Positions 42,499 to 51,191 of a DNA stretch of 64,000 nt are shown here, in pieces. How positions within the stretch are numbered: the stretch's first letter is position 1; every line of letters starts with the position of its first letter. The notes under the pieces were generated by a model that saw only the letters and a program-made list of their open reading frames with translations, was not told where the DNA came from and did not search any database. A program made the translations under genes and the position numbers. The stretch comes from WLJO01 sp945889085 (GTDB lineage Bacteria > Actinomycetota > Acidimicrobiia > Acidimicrobiales > Ilumatobacteraceae): NCBI GenBank assembly GCA_945889085.1, contig CAMDBM010000008.1:4971-68970 (forward strand). The letters are read 5' to 3'.

Positions 42499-43022
42499 GC
42501 GAGCTTCAGCACCACATCCTCTCGGTCCTCGTGGAGAACCGGCCCGGGGTCCTCGCCCGGGTTGCCTCGCTGTTCGCCCGGCGCGGCTTCAACATCTTCT
42601 CCCTCGCCGTCGCCCCGGCCGAGGAGGACACGATGTCGCGCATCACCATCGTGGTCGACGTGGAGCGGAGCCCCCTCGAGCAGATCGTGAAACAGCTGTT
42701 CAAGCTGGTCGAGGTCATCAAGATCAGCGAGCTGGACCCCCGCCACGCGGTGGAACGGGAATTGATCCTCGCTACGGTTCGGGCCGGCGCAGCCGACCGC
42801 GGACACGTGGTCGAACTGATGCAAATCTTGGAGGGCAAGATCGTGGCGGTCGGTTCGGACGCCATCACCGTGTCGCTCGAGGGTCATCCTGACAAACTGG
42901 ATGACTTCGAGGACCTCATCCGGCCATACGGAATCCTGGAATTGCAGCGCACCGGCCGGATTGCGCTGCCCAAATTGGATCGAGATGTGCGCACCAGCGC
43001 CGTCAAGGGCAACATCGGCTGA
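42495..43022 (+). CDS. ilvN: Acetolactate synthase small regulatory subunit
   Basis: A 175-residue IlvN/IlvH. The N-terminal ACT domain HHILSVLVENRPGVLARVASLFARRGFNIFSLAVAP binds valine for feedback inhibition. The C-terminal ALS_ss_C domain ends in GILELQRTGRIALPKLDRDV. It overlaps ilvB by 4 bases, so the two subunits are translationally coupled. Confidence 0.95.
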   Translation: MSELQHHILSVLVENRPGVLARVASLFARRGFNIFSLAVAPAEEDTMSRITIVVDVERSPLEQIVKQLFKLVEVIKISELDPRHAVERELILATVRAGAADRGHVVELMQILEGKIVAVGSDAITVSLEGHPDKLDDFEDLIRPYGILELQRTGRIALPKLDRDVRTSAVKGNIG

Positions 43023-43054
43023 GTGCCGAACTTACGGAAAGGACGGCAGCACAC

Positions 43055-44083
43055 ATGGCAGCCAAGGTGTATTACGAGAAGGACGCAGACCCGTCCATCA
43101 TTCGGGGTCGCAAGGTTGCGATCATCGGCTACGGCTCCCAGGGACACGCTCACGCGCTGAACCTCAAGGAGTCCGGCGTGGAGGTCGTTGTTGGCCTGCG
43201 TGAGGGTTCGTCGTCAACGGCCAAGGCCGAGGCGGCCGGGCTCAAGGTGATGGGGATCGGCGAGGCCGCCAAGTGGGCAAACGTGATCATGCTCACGATG
43301 CCCGATACGGAGCAGAAGGCAACGTACGACGAGTTCATCAAGCCGCACATGCGCAAGGGCAAGGCACTGGCGTTTGCCCACGGCTTCAACATCCGCTTCA
43401 AGCGCATCCGTCCGTCGAAGACCGTCGACGTGATCATGATCGCCCCCAAGGGCCCGGGTCACCTCGTGCGCCGTACCTACACCGAGGGCGGCGGCGTGCC
43501 GGCGCTCATCGCGGTGGAGCAAGACGCATCGGGTCAGGCGCGCGGTCTCGCGCTGTCCTACGCGGACGCCATCGGCGGTACCCGTGCGGGCGTCATTGAG
43601 ACCACGTTCTCCGAGGAAACCGAAACGGACCTGTTCGGTGAGCAGGTCGTGCTCTGCGGTGGCCTCACGGCGCTCGTGCAGGCGGGCTTCGAGACGCTCA
43701 CCGAGGCTGGCTACCAGCCCGAGATGGCGTACTTCGAGTGCCTCCACGAGGTGAAGCTGATCGTCGACCTCATGTACGAAGAGGGCATCGCCGGGATGCG
43801 CTATTCCATCTCCGACACCGCCGAGTACGGCGACGTCACGCGTGGCCCGCGCATCATCACGCCGGCAACCAAGAAAATGATGCAGAAGATCCTCAAGGAG
43901 ATCCAGTCCGGCAAGTTCGCCAAGGAATGGATCGCCGAGAGCGAGGCCGGCCGGGCCAACTTCAACGCACTGCGCAAGGCGGGCCGTGAGCACTCCATCG
44001 AGAAGGTTGGCTCGGAGCTCCGCGCCATGATGCCGTGGATCTCGGCCGGTAAGCAGAAGGTTTCCGAGGCCTCCGGAGGCTGA
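43055..44083 (+). CDS. ilvC: Ketol-acid reductoisomerase (class I)
   Basis: A 342-residue short (class I) enzyme. The cofactor loop GYGSQGHAHALNL is followed by LREGSSSTAKAE; the Arg and Ser run after strand 2 favours NADPH. IAPKGPGHLVRR and ETDLFGEQVVLCGGL carry metal ligands. The knotted C-terminal domain has FECLHEVKLIVDLMYEEGI and SDTAEYGD. It rearranges and reduces acetolactate to dihydroxyisovalerate. It lies 32 bases after ilvN, behind GGAAAGG. Confidence 0.97.
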   Translation: MAAKVYYEKDADPSIIRGRKVAIIGYGSQGHAHALNLKESGVEVVVGLREGSSSTAKAEAAGLKVMGIGEAAKWANVIMLTMPDTEQKATYDEFIKPHMRKGKALAFAHGFNIRFKRIRPSKTVDVIMIAPKGPGHLVRRTYTEGGGVPALIAVEQDASGQARGLALSYADAIGGTRAGVIETTFSEETETDLFGEQVVLCGGLTALVQAGFETLTEAGYQPEMAYFECLHEVKLIVDLMYEEGIAGMRYSISDTAEYGDVTRGPRIITPATKKMMQKILKEIQSGKFAKEWIAESEAGRANFNALRKAGREHSIEKVGSELRAMMPWISAGKQKVSEASGG

Positions 44084-44085
44084 GG

Positions 44086-44943
44086 ATGAGCCAACTGACC
44101 GTCATCGGCGGCAACGGGGTTCGCCTCGTTGCCGACGCCTACGGGGACCGCGGCGCACCAGCCGTGCTGCTCCTGCATGGGGGCGGTCAGACACGACATT
44201 CCTGGCGCAACACGGCGAGGGACCTGGCCGATGCCGGGTTCTTCGCCGTGAGCGCAGACCACCGCGGTCACGGCGACAGCGGATGGGATCCGCACGGTAG
44301 CTATGACTGGCCCCTGTTCCGTCTGGATGTCGAGGCCTGGTGTGATGAGCTCCACACGCCCGCCGTTGTTGGGGCCTCGCTTGGCGGAATGGCCGCGCTC
44401 ACCACCGCGGGTAGCCGAATCCTCGAGGGCCTGCACCCCGGCATGCGGGCGATCGTGCTCGTGGACATCGCGCCGAAGGTCGAGATGGAGGGGTCGGACA
44501 AGATCCTCGGGTTCATGTCCGCCCGCCCGGACGGCTTCGCGACGCTCGAGGAGGCGGCGGACGTCATTGCGGAGTACCTGCCGCACCGGCCGAGACCGAA
44601 GGACACCAGCGGACTGGCGAAGAACCTGCGCCTCCACGAGGACGGTCGCTACCGCTGGCACTGGGACCCGGCATGGATCATGGACGTGGAGTCCCGCCGC
44701 GCGGCCCGGAGCGAAGGTCGCCTCGAGGAGTGCGCGAGGGCACTGAACTTCCCGGCGCTGCTGGTGCGCGGTCGCCAGAGCGACCTGCTCTCCGAGGACG
44801 GCGCCCGCAACTTCCTCGAGCTCGTGCCGCACGCCGAGTACGTGGATGTGGCAGGCGCAGGCCACATGGTGGCGGGGGACAAGAACGACGCCTTCACCGC
44901 TGGCGTCGCCGAATTCCTCACCCGCCGCTACGCCCAGACCTGA
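44086..44943 (+). CDS. Alpha/beta hydrolase
   Basis: A 285-residue alpha/beta hydrolase. The oxyanion HG is LLLHGGGQTRHSW, followed by DHRGHGDSGW. The nucleophile elbow is VGASLGGMAAL, with Ser near residue 100. The late acid is in RGRQSDLLSEDGA, and the His is in VAGAGHMVAGDKN. It starts two bases after ilvC and shares its transcript, but the substrate is unknown; similar proteins act as epoxide hydrolases, esterases or peroxidases. Confidence 0.85.
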   Translation: MSQLTVIGGNGVRLVADAYGDRGAPAVLLLHGGGQTRHSWRNTARDLADAGFFAVSADHRGHGDSGWDPHGSYDWPLFRLDVEAWCDELHTPAVVGASLGGMAALTTAGSRILEGLHPGMRAIVLVDIAPKVEMEGSDKILGFMSARPDGFATLEEAADVIAEYLPHRPRPKDTSGLAKNLRLHEDGRYRWHWDPAWIMDVESRRAARSEGRLEECARALNFPALLVRGRQSDLLSEDGARNFLELVPHAEYVDVAGAGHMVAGDKNDAFTAGVAEFLTRRYAQT

Positions 44944-45083
44944 TCGCCCACCCTCGGCCCGATCGCCGCGTAGCCCGCTCATGCAACGCGAAGGTTGAAC
45001 CCACGACGCGGTTCCCTGCACCCTGTGCTCAAACTTCGGCGACAGTGCAGGCGATGTGCTTGTTGACAGGGGAGAATAGGGGC

Positions 45084-46808
45084 GTGGACCTGACCTCGAC
45101 GCCGGAGTGGCGACGCCTGTTGGCGCTGGGCAAGCCTCCAACCCTGCGCGAGTTGTTCGCGACAGACCCCGATCGTGCCCGGCGTTACCGCTTCACGTGT
45201 GCCGACCTCACGGTTGACCTGTCCAAGAACTGGCTCACCGACGACATCCTGCGCGCACTCGTCGACGTTGCGGACGCAAGCGCATTGTCAAAGCGCCGGA
45301 CCGCGATGTTCGCTGGTGAGCACATCAACTCCACGGAGGACCGCGCGGTGCTGCACGTCGCCCTGCGTCTGCCCCGCGCGAGCTCGCTCATTGTCCATGG
45401 GCACGACGTTGTGCCCGACATCCACCGTGTGCTCGACCGGATGTCAGCCTTCGCCGACGCCGTTCGTGACGCTACGCACCTGGGCCACACCGGAAAGCCG
45501 ATTGAGGCGGTGGTGAACATCGGCATCGGTGGCAGCGACCTCGGCCCGGCCATGGCGTACGACGCGCTGCACCGCTTCGCTGACGGCCCGCGATGCCGCT
45601 TCGTGTCGAACGTCGACGGGGCCGACATCGCGGGCGCGCTCGCAGATCTCAACCCAGAGACGACGCTGTTCGTGGTGTGCTCGAAAACGTTCACCACGAT
45701 CGAGACACTCACCAACGCCACCACGGCTCGGGACTGGCTCGTCAGTGCAATCGGCGACGAACGCGCCGTAGCGAACCATTTCGTTGCCGTGTCCACCAAT
45801 GCTGCGGCGGTAAGCGCATTCGGTATCGACCCCCAGAACATGTTCGGGTTCTGGGACTGGGTGGGTGGTCGCTACTCGATCGATTCGGCGGTTGGTCTGT
45901 CGGTGATGCTGGCGATCGGTCCCGCCCGGTTCGGCCAGTTCCTCTCGGGCTTCCATTCGGTGGACAAGGACTTCGTCTCGGTGCCGCACGCGCAGAATGT
46001 CGCGGTCATCATGGCGCTGCTCGGCATGTGGTACTCGAACGTCCATGGCGCGCAGACCAAGGCGGTGCTGCCGTACTCGCACAACCTGCGTCGCTTTCCC
46101 GCGTACCTGCAACAGCTCGACATGGAGAGCAACGGCAAGGCAGTCGGGCTCGACGGGCGACCGGTGGCAACCACCACCGGCCCCGTGGTGTGGGGTGAGC
46201 CCGGCACGAATGGCCAGCACGCGTTCTACCAACTGCTCCATCAGGGCTCGTGGCTCATCCCGTGCGACTTCATCGGGTTCGCCCGTCTCGGCGCAGGGCC
46301 ACAGCACCACCATGACCTGTTGATGAGCAATCTGTTCGCGCAGGCTGAGGCCCTCGCGTTCGGCAGGACGCGGGCCGAGGTCGCTGCCGAAGGTGTGCCC
46401 GAGCACCAGATCGACCACCGTGTGTTTCCCGGCAACCGGCCGAGCACGATGATCCTGGCCGACGAGCTGTCGCCGAAGGTCCTCGGCGAGTTGATTGCGC
46501 TGTACGAGCACATCGTGTTCGTGCAGGGCGCCATCTGGGGCATCAACCCCTTCGACCAGTGGGGCGTCGAGCTCGGCAAGGCGCTCGCCAACCGCATCAC
46601 GGCGGAACTGGTCGATGCATCGGCCGTGCCGGCCCACGACCCGTCGACCAACGCACTCATCGCTTGGTACCGGGCTCGTCGCCCGGCCGGTAGTCGCCCG
46701 GGTTCGGGAACTGTTCGAGGGTCAGGAAGCGTTGCCGCTCCGGGCGATCCGCTCGGTCAGCTCGTCGGAGACCGTGATGGCCCCGGTGGAGGAGTCGACG
46801 AAACGTGA
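45084..46808 (+). CDS. pgi: Glucose-6-phosphate isomerase, C-terminally extended
   Basis: A 574-residue PGI from GTG 45084 (VDLTSTPEWRRLLAL). Core blocks are NIGIGGSDLGPAMAYDAL, FVVCSKTFTTIETL, FWDWVGGRYSIDSAVGLS and QQLDMESNGKAV with the catalytic Glu. GEPGTNGQHAFYQLLHQG and GINPFDQWGVELGKALA follow. It interconverts glucose-6-P and fructose-6-P. The usual end (DPSTNALIAWYRARRP) is at about residue 533; roughly 40 more Gly/Pro-rich codons run antisense into the opposing phosphatase-like gene (87-base overlap). The original stop may have been lost. Confidence 0.95.
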   Translation: MDLTSTPEWRRLLALGKPPTLRELFATDPDRARRYRFTCADLTVDLSKNWLTDDILRALVDVADASALSKRRTAMFAGEHINSTEDRAVLHVALRLPRASSLIVHGHDVVPDIHRVLDRMSAFADAVRDATHLGHTGKPIEAVVNIGIGGSDLGPAMAYDALHRFADGPRCRFVSNVDGADIAGALADLNPETTLFVVCSKTFTTIETLTNATTARDWLVSAIGDERAVANHFVAVSTNAAAVSAFGIDPQNMFGFWDWVGGRYSIDSAVGLSVMLAIGPARFGQFLSGFHSVDKDFVSVPHAQNVAVIMALLGMWYSNVHGAQTKAVLPYSHNLRRFPAYLQQLDMESNGKAVGLDGRPVATTTGPVVWGEPGTNGQHAFYQLLHQGSWLIPCDFIGFARLGAGPQHHHDLLMSNLFAQAEALAFGRTRAEVAAEGVPEHQIDHRVFPGNRPSTMILADELSPKVLGELIALYEHIVFVQGAIWGINPFDQWGVELGKALANRITAELVDASAVPAHDPSTNALIAWYRARRPAGSRPGSGTVRGSGSVAAPGDPLGQLVGDRDGPGGGVDET

Positions 46809-47924
46809 CAAGGTGGTCCAGCGTGCGGGCGTGACTGTGTGTTGTTGCCACAGGGGGGCAGTTTCGTCCGCAACGGTTGTGCCGAGCAGCACGATGTTGT
46901 CGATCGATTGGCTCGCGAGCAACTTCTCGGCTCGTTCGCCGACGGATGCATCCCCACGGCAGGAAACGGCATGCCAGACGGCATTGGTGCGGCCGGGCTC
47001 GCGGAGCAACCACCGCTCCTGCTCCCGTCCGAGCACCGTGCGGCCGGACTGGTCGACACGCGGTTGCAGCACGGTGAGGTTGAGCAGGCTCCCCACGGAA
47101 CAGTGCCGGTACGTGGGGAACGGCTCACCGGGCGCCGGTGGCGGCAGGCGGACCGGCAGGTGCTCCCACCACGCCCGCGCAGCAGCATCGGAAACTGTCG
47201 CCGGCAGCCCGCTTGCGACCAACCAGGCGCACGACGCGTGCGCGGCCTGTAGCTCGGCGCTCGTTCTTGCAGAGGTGTACAGCGCCCGGATGCGCTCGAG
47301 GTCATTGTCGTCGGTGTCGATGTCGACATAGTCCCCGTGGAACACGAGCAGATCGATCGGGCTCTGTGCGATGTCGCGGTACAGCACCGCGGCCTGTGCC
47401 CGGTTGATCGGGCACGAGGTGCCGGCGAGTGTGTAGGTCTCGGCGAGGGTGTGCAGTGGGAGCGTCGCCATACGACCGACAGGGCTGGTGTGCGGTCCGC
47501 ACCGGAATCGGTACCAGAAAGACACCGCCGGCTCGAGCTCGGCAACATCGACGTGAACGCTGTGTGCTGCACCGGCCTCGGCAACGGTGGCGCCGCTGAA
47601 GGTCACCTCGGAGAACTCCTCGTCGAGGGCCACCTCCCACGTGAGGAGGTACGAGCGCCCGTCGAGGCCTCCCCTCGGGGCCCCGGGTACGGGTGCCAGA
47701 CGTGTCCAGATCACGACGCGGTGTGGGTCCGGGTCCCCGGCGGCGACGCCGAGCGTGAAGGGGTTCGCGGTTCCCGTGTACTCGACCGCTCCGGACAGCG
47801 GTGGCCGGGGAATCGGGTCGTACTCGGTGGTGGCTGTTGGCTGATCCTGCCGGTCGGACCCGCCGCAAGCCCCGAGGAAGACGGAGGCGCCGAGGGCGAG
47901 GAGGGATCGTCGGGAGAAGTGCAT
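46722..47924 (-). CDS. PhoD-like exported protein with lost metal site
   Basis: A 400-residue lipoprotein. The Tat-type signal SRRSLLALGASVFLGAC ends in lipobox LGAC. The PhoD N-terminal domain is clear (FTLGVAAGDPDPHRVVIWTRLAP; VSFWYRFRCG). The catalytic domain keeps FHGDYVD in place of LGDYIYE, but where PhoD has VTWDDHEVDNN it reads LVASGLPATVSD, and the C-terminal His motifs are weak. Without the WDDHE metal ligands alkaline phosphatase activity is unlikely. The order YRHCSVGSLLNLTVLQPR still aligns. It may be a binding protein. It overlaps pgi at the 3' end. Confidence 0.65.
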   Translation of the reverse strand: MHFSRRSLLALGASVFLGACGGSDRQDQPTATTEYDPIPRPPLSGAVEYTGTANPFTLGVAAGDPDPHRVVIWTRLAPVPGAPRGGLDGRSYLLTWEVALDEEFSEVTFSGATVAEAGAAHSVHVDVAELEPAVSFWYRFRCGPHTSPVGRMATLPLHTLAETYTLAGTSCPINRAQAAVLYRDIAQSPIDLLVFHGDYVDIDTDDNDLERIRALYTSARTSAELQAAHASCAWLVASGLPATVSDAAARAWWEHLPVRLPPPAPGEPFPTYRHCSVGSLLNLTVLQPRVDQSGRTVLGREQERWLLREPGRTNAVWHAVSCRGDASVGERAEKLLASQSIDNIVLLGTTVADETAPLWQQHTVTPARWTTLSRFVDSSTGAITVSDELTERIARSGNAS

Positions 47925-48041
47925 GGGTCGTCGGGGGGGGGGCTGCTGATGTCGCTGCTAGCTCATACTCTGTCAGGTGCCCGGCCGTTGGATGCCTCGG
48001 CGTGCCCTTCTGCCCCGCTGACGAGTAGCGTTTCGGAAATC

Positions 48042-48905
48042 ATGAGCACGATTGAGCGCGTTGGGGTTGTTGGCTGCGGTCTGATGGGCTCGGGTATCGC
48101 CGAAGTGTGTGCCCGCGCCGGTCTGGACGTGATCGTCCGGGAGGTGGATGCTGCGGCCGCCGAGTCGGGCCGCAAGCGCATCCTGACTTCGCTGGACCGT
48201 GCCCTCCGGGCGAACAAGTTGACCGAGGAGGACCGGGACGGTGCGGTGTCCCGCATCGGCTTCACCACCGACTTCCACGACCTCTCGGACCGTCAGCTCC
48301 TGGTCGAGGCCGTCATGGAGGACGAGGGCCTGAAGACCGAGGTATTCAATGCCCTCGACAAGGTGGTCGTCGACGAGGAAGCGATCCTCGCCTCGAACAC
48401 GAGCTCCATCCCGATCATGAAGCTCGGAATGTCCACCAGTCGCCCCGGCCAGGTGGTCGGTATCCACTTCTTCAACCCGGTCCCCATCCTGCGCCTCGTC
48501 GAGGTGGTTCCCTCGTTGCTGACAGCGCCGAGCACGGTGGCAAGGGCTTCGGAGTTCGCCGACCAGATCCTGCACAAGCGGGTCATTCGTTGCCAGGACC
48601 GCGCCGGCTTTGTGGTGAACGCGTTGCTCGTGCCCTACATCCTCTCGGCGATCCGGATGATGGAAAGTGGGTTCGCCACCGCCGACGACATCGACACCGG
48701 CATGGTCGAGGGCTGCAACCACCCGATGGGCCCCTTGCGCCTCGCCGATCTCATCGGCCTCGACACGTGTCTGGCGATCGCCGGCAGCCTGTACGCGGAG
48801 TTCCGCGAGCAGCTGTATGCGCCGCCGCCGCTGCTCTCGCGCATGGTCGAGGCGGGTCTGCTCGGGCGCAAGGCCGGCCGAGGGTTCTACCAGTACGGAG
48901 GATGA
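48042..48905 (+). CDS. 3-hydroxyacyl-CoA dehydrogenase (3-hydroxybutyryl-CoA type)
   Basis: A 287-residue enzyme. The NAD loop is GVVGCGLMGSGIAEVCARAG. SNTSSIPIMKLG and GIHFFNPVPILRLVEVVPS carry the catalytic Ser and His. The C-terminal helical domain has DTGMVEGCNHPMGPLRLADLIGLD and a GRKAGRGFYQYGG end. It oxidises (S)-3-hydroxybutyryl-CoA or similar with NAD(P)+. It is followed after 6 bases by the B12-binding domain gene, so the two may belong to one acyl-CoA pathway. Upstream lie 117 bases shared with the divergent PhoD-like gene. Confidence 0.92.
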   Translation: MSTIERVGVVGCGLMGSGIAEVCARAGLDVIVREVDAAAAESGRKRILTSLDRALRANKLTEEDRDGAVSRIGFTTDFHDLSDRQLLVEAVMEDEGLKTEVFNALDKVVVDEEAILASNTSSIPIMKLGMSTSRPGQVVGIHFFNPVPILRLVEVVPSLLTAPSTVARASEFADQILHKRVIRCQDRAGFVVNALLVPYILSAIRMMESGFATADDIDTGMVEGCNHPMGPLRLADLIGLDTCLAIAGSLYAEFREQLYAPPPLLSRMVEAGLLGRKAGRGFYQYGG

Positions 48906-48911
48906 CAAGAA

Positions 48912-49316
48912 ATGGACGCTGATCGCGTACTCGTCGCCAAGGTCGGCCTCGACGGGCACGACCGTGGGGTAAAGATCGTCGCGCGGACCCTGCGCGATGC
49001 CGGGTTCGAGGTGATCTACACCGGGCTCTTTCAGACACCGGAGAAGGTCGCCGCCGCTGCCGTAGACGAGGACGTTGACGCAATCGGCCTGTCGATGCTC
49101 TCGGGGGCACACATGACCCTCGCGCCGCTCGTCGTCGAGCGCGTGCGCGCACGTGGACTCGAGATCCCGGTGATCGTGGGCGGGATCATCCCGGACCAGG
49201 ACGTGGTCAAGCTGAAGGAGCTCGGTGTTGCCGCCGTGCTCGGGCCCGGAGCGACGGCCGCCGATGTGGTGGCCACGGTTCGCAACGCCATTGAGGCAAG
49301 CCGCGCCTCGGCCTGA
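48912..49316 (+). CDS. Stand-alone B12-binding domain (acyl-CoA mutase small subunit type)
   Basis: A 134-residue cobalamin-binding domain of the methylmalonyl-CoA mutase C-terminal type. KVGLDGHDRGVKIVARTL carries the DxHxxG motif with His16 as the lower Co ligand. SMLSGAHMTLAP is the SxL loop and GGIIPDQD the GG loop. It should pair with a separate large mutase subunit, as in isobutyryl-CoA or 2-hydroxyisobutyryl-CoA mutase; none is in the window. It overlaps pafB by one base. Confidence 0.9.
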   Translation: MDADRVLVAKVGLDGHDRGVKIVARTLRDAGFEVIYTGLFQTPEKVAAAAVDEDVDAIGLSMLSGAHMTLAPLVVERVRARGLEIPVIVGGIIPDQDVVKLKELGVAAVLGPGATAADVVATVRNAIEASRASA

Positions 49317-50251
49317 TGACCGACCAGCTCGAGCGACTCACCAGCCTGGTTGCGCTCCTGCTCGAGACACGCGTCCCGCTGACGCTGCGCCACATTCACC
49401 AGAAGCTCGAGGGTCAATACCCGGAGGCCGAACAGGCGCGTCGAGCGTCGTTCGAACGGGACAAGGCCGTCATTCGCTCGGTCGGCATCCTGATTGAGCA
49501 GAAGGTGCACGGCGGCGACGAGGCCGGACAGACCGGCTACTGGATCGACCGAGCGAAGTATGAACTGCAGGACCTCGGTCTGGATGATGACGAACGTCGG
49601 GCGCTGCAGGTGGCGCTCGCGGCGGTCCATCTCGGTCCGGGTTGGGCGGATGACGCGATGGTGAAACTGGGTGGGAGCCTCGAGGCGTCCTCCAACCTGT
49701 GGGCCGCAACCCTGGACTCGTCGGAGAACCTGCCGGCGCTCTACGAGGCGAGCACCGAGCAGCGGGTGGCCTACTTCACCTATCGGTCTCGGCCGCGCCG
49801 GATCGAGCCGTGGGGTCTCCTGTCCCGCAACGGCTTCTGGTACGTGATCGGTCGGGACGTCGATGCAAACGAGCGCCGCACCTATCGGGTGGACCGCATC
49901 GAGAACGAGGTCGACAGTGGCGAGCCCGGCGGGTACACGATCCCCGTGGAGTACGACCCCGTGGCGGCGTTCGCGGAGAGTCTCCAGTCGATCGGGGACG
50001 ACGACGGCCCGTCGCACGCGACCGTCCTGATCGATGCCGACCGTGCACCCGCAGCCCTCGTGGAACTGGATCCTGGTTCGCTCGAGGAGACCCGTCCGGA
50101 CGGGTCGATCGTGGTGCGTGTTCCCTGCAGGAACCGGCTCATCTTCCGGTCGTGGGTGCTGGGCTTCGTCGATCATGCCGAGGTGCTCGCGCCGGAGTCG
50201 GTGCGCACCGAGGTCGTCGAGTGGCTGCAGACGATGGTGACCCGTGGCTGA
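49316..50251 (+). CDS. pafB: WYL-domain transcriptional regulator, PafB-like
   Basis: A 311-residue protein. The N-terminal winged helix is at about 5-65 (QLERLTSLVALLLETRVPLTLRHI; RRASFERDKAVIRSVGI). The WYL domain near 150-230 carries RVAYFTYRSRPRRIEPWGLLSRNGFWYVIGRD and RTYRVDRIENEV. PafBC of mycobacteria activates DNA-damage genes independently of LexA. The tandem pair fits, but the usual pafA/proteasome genes are not beside it. It overlaps the B12 gene by one base and pafC by 8. Confidence 0.88.
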   Translation: MTDQLERLTSLVALLLETRVPLTLRHIHQKLEGQYPEAEQARRASFERDKAVIRSVGILIEQKVHGGDEAGQTGYWIDRAKYELQDLGLDDDERRALQVALAAVHLGPGWADDAMVKLGGSLEASSNLWAATLDSSENLPALYEASTEQRVAYFTYRSRPRRIEPWGLLSRNGFWYVIGRDVDANERRTYRVDRIENEVDSGEPGGYTIPVEYDPVAAFAESLQSIGDDDGPSHATVLIDADRAPAALVELDPGSLEETRPDGSIVVRVPCRNRLIFRSWVLGFVDHAEVLAPESVRTEVVEWLQTMVTRG

Positions 50252-51191
50252 AGCCCCGAAGAGGCGAGGCCCGAGGCCCGCGGCAGAGCGCCTCCGTCGC
50301 CTGCTCGTGATGCTCCCCTGGCTCATGGAGCGCGGCGAGGTGTCCGTTGCCGAAATGGCGGCGCACTTCGGCGTGACCGAGGCCGACCTCGTGAGCGACC
50401 TGACCCTGGCTTCGATGTGCGGCGTCGGTCCGTACGCAGACGAACAGATCGAGCTGTACATCGACGAGGGGATGATCGTTCCGGGTCCACCCCGGTTCTT
50501 CCAGCGTCCCCTGAGGCTCCTGCGTCACGAGGCATTCGCGCTGCTTGCTGCTGCCGAGGCGGCCTCGACGCTGCTGGGGGCGGGCAACAGGGGGGCATTG
50601 GGTCGCGCGCTGCAGAAGGTGAGCGAGAAGCTCGGAGGCGCGGTGGAGGTGGTTGCCACGCCGCCACCGTTCACCGATGCCGTGCAGGACGCGGTGCGGC
50701 GCTGCGAGAGGCTCGATATCCGTTACTGGACGGCGTCACGTGACGAGCTCACCTCAAGACGGATCATCCCGCGCCTGGTGTTCACCGAGCACGGTGACTT
50801 CTATGTGGTCGCCGACGACGAGCGCTCTGGGGAGGAGCGTGTTTTCCGTATCGACCGGATCTGGGCGCTCACCGCAACGGGCGAGTACGAGGACCCGCGC
50901 GAGGCGGCACCGCGCCAGGGCGACTGGTTTGCGGACGCGAACGATGTGCAGACAGCGGTGATCCGGCTCGCCCCGGACGCCCGCTGGGTGGCCGAGCGGT
51001 ACCCCGTGCGCAACGTGACCGAGCGGGACGACGGTGGCTGCGACGTGCAGGTGATTGTGATGAGCGAGCAGTGGCTGGCGCGCCTGCTGCTCCGCCTGGG
51101 AACCAGTGGACAGGTGATGTCGCCCGGTCAGTGGGAACGTCTCGGGGCGCAGACGGCCGAGCGGTTGCTCGAGCGCTACGGGCGACGCTGA
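50244..51191 (+). CDS. pafC: WYL-domain transcriptional regulator, PafC-like
   Basis: A 315-residue partner of the preceding gene, from GTG 50244. The N-terminal winged helix is LRRLLVMLPWLMERGEVSVAEMAAHFGVTEADLVSDL. The WYL domain includes LDIRYWTASRDELTSRRIIPRLVFTEHGDFYVVADD and RVFRIDRIWAL. The C-terminal WCX part is VIVMSEQWLARLLLRLG. With PafB it would form the PafBC heterodimer, which senses single-stranded DNA. It is convergent with the exonuclease gene, with a 16-base overlap. Confidence 0.88.
   Translation: MAEAPKRRGPRPAAERLRRLLVMLPWLMERGEVSVAEMAAHFGVTEADLVSDLTLASMCGVGPYADEQIELYIDEGMIVPGPPRFFQRPLRLLRHEAFALLAAAEAASTLLGAGNRGALGRALQKVSEKLGGAVEVVATPPPFTDAVQDAVRRCERLDIRYWTASRDELTSRRIIPRLVFTEHGDFYVVADDERSGEERVFRIDRIWALTATGEYEDPREAAPRQGDWFADANDVQTAVIRLAPDARWVAERYPVRNVTERDDGGCDVQVIVMSEQWLARLLLRLGTSGQVMSPGQWERLGAQTAERLLERYGRR

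Noticed and set aside
45063..45068. TTGACA before pgi as a -35 element
   Set aside because: The matching -10 would fall inside the pgi start region; nothing at the right spacing looks like TANNNT.
44673..45083. pgi start before 45084
   Set aside because: Earlier in-frame codons overlap the alpha/beta hydrolase in another frame; GTG 45084 has a Shine-Dalgarno and the family start.
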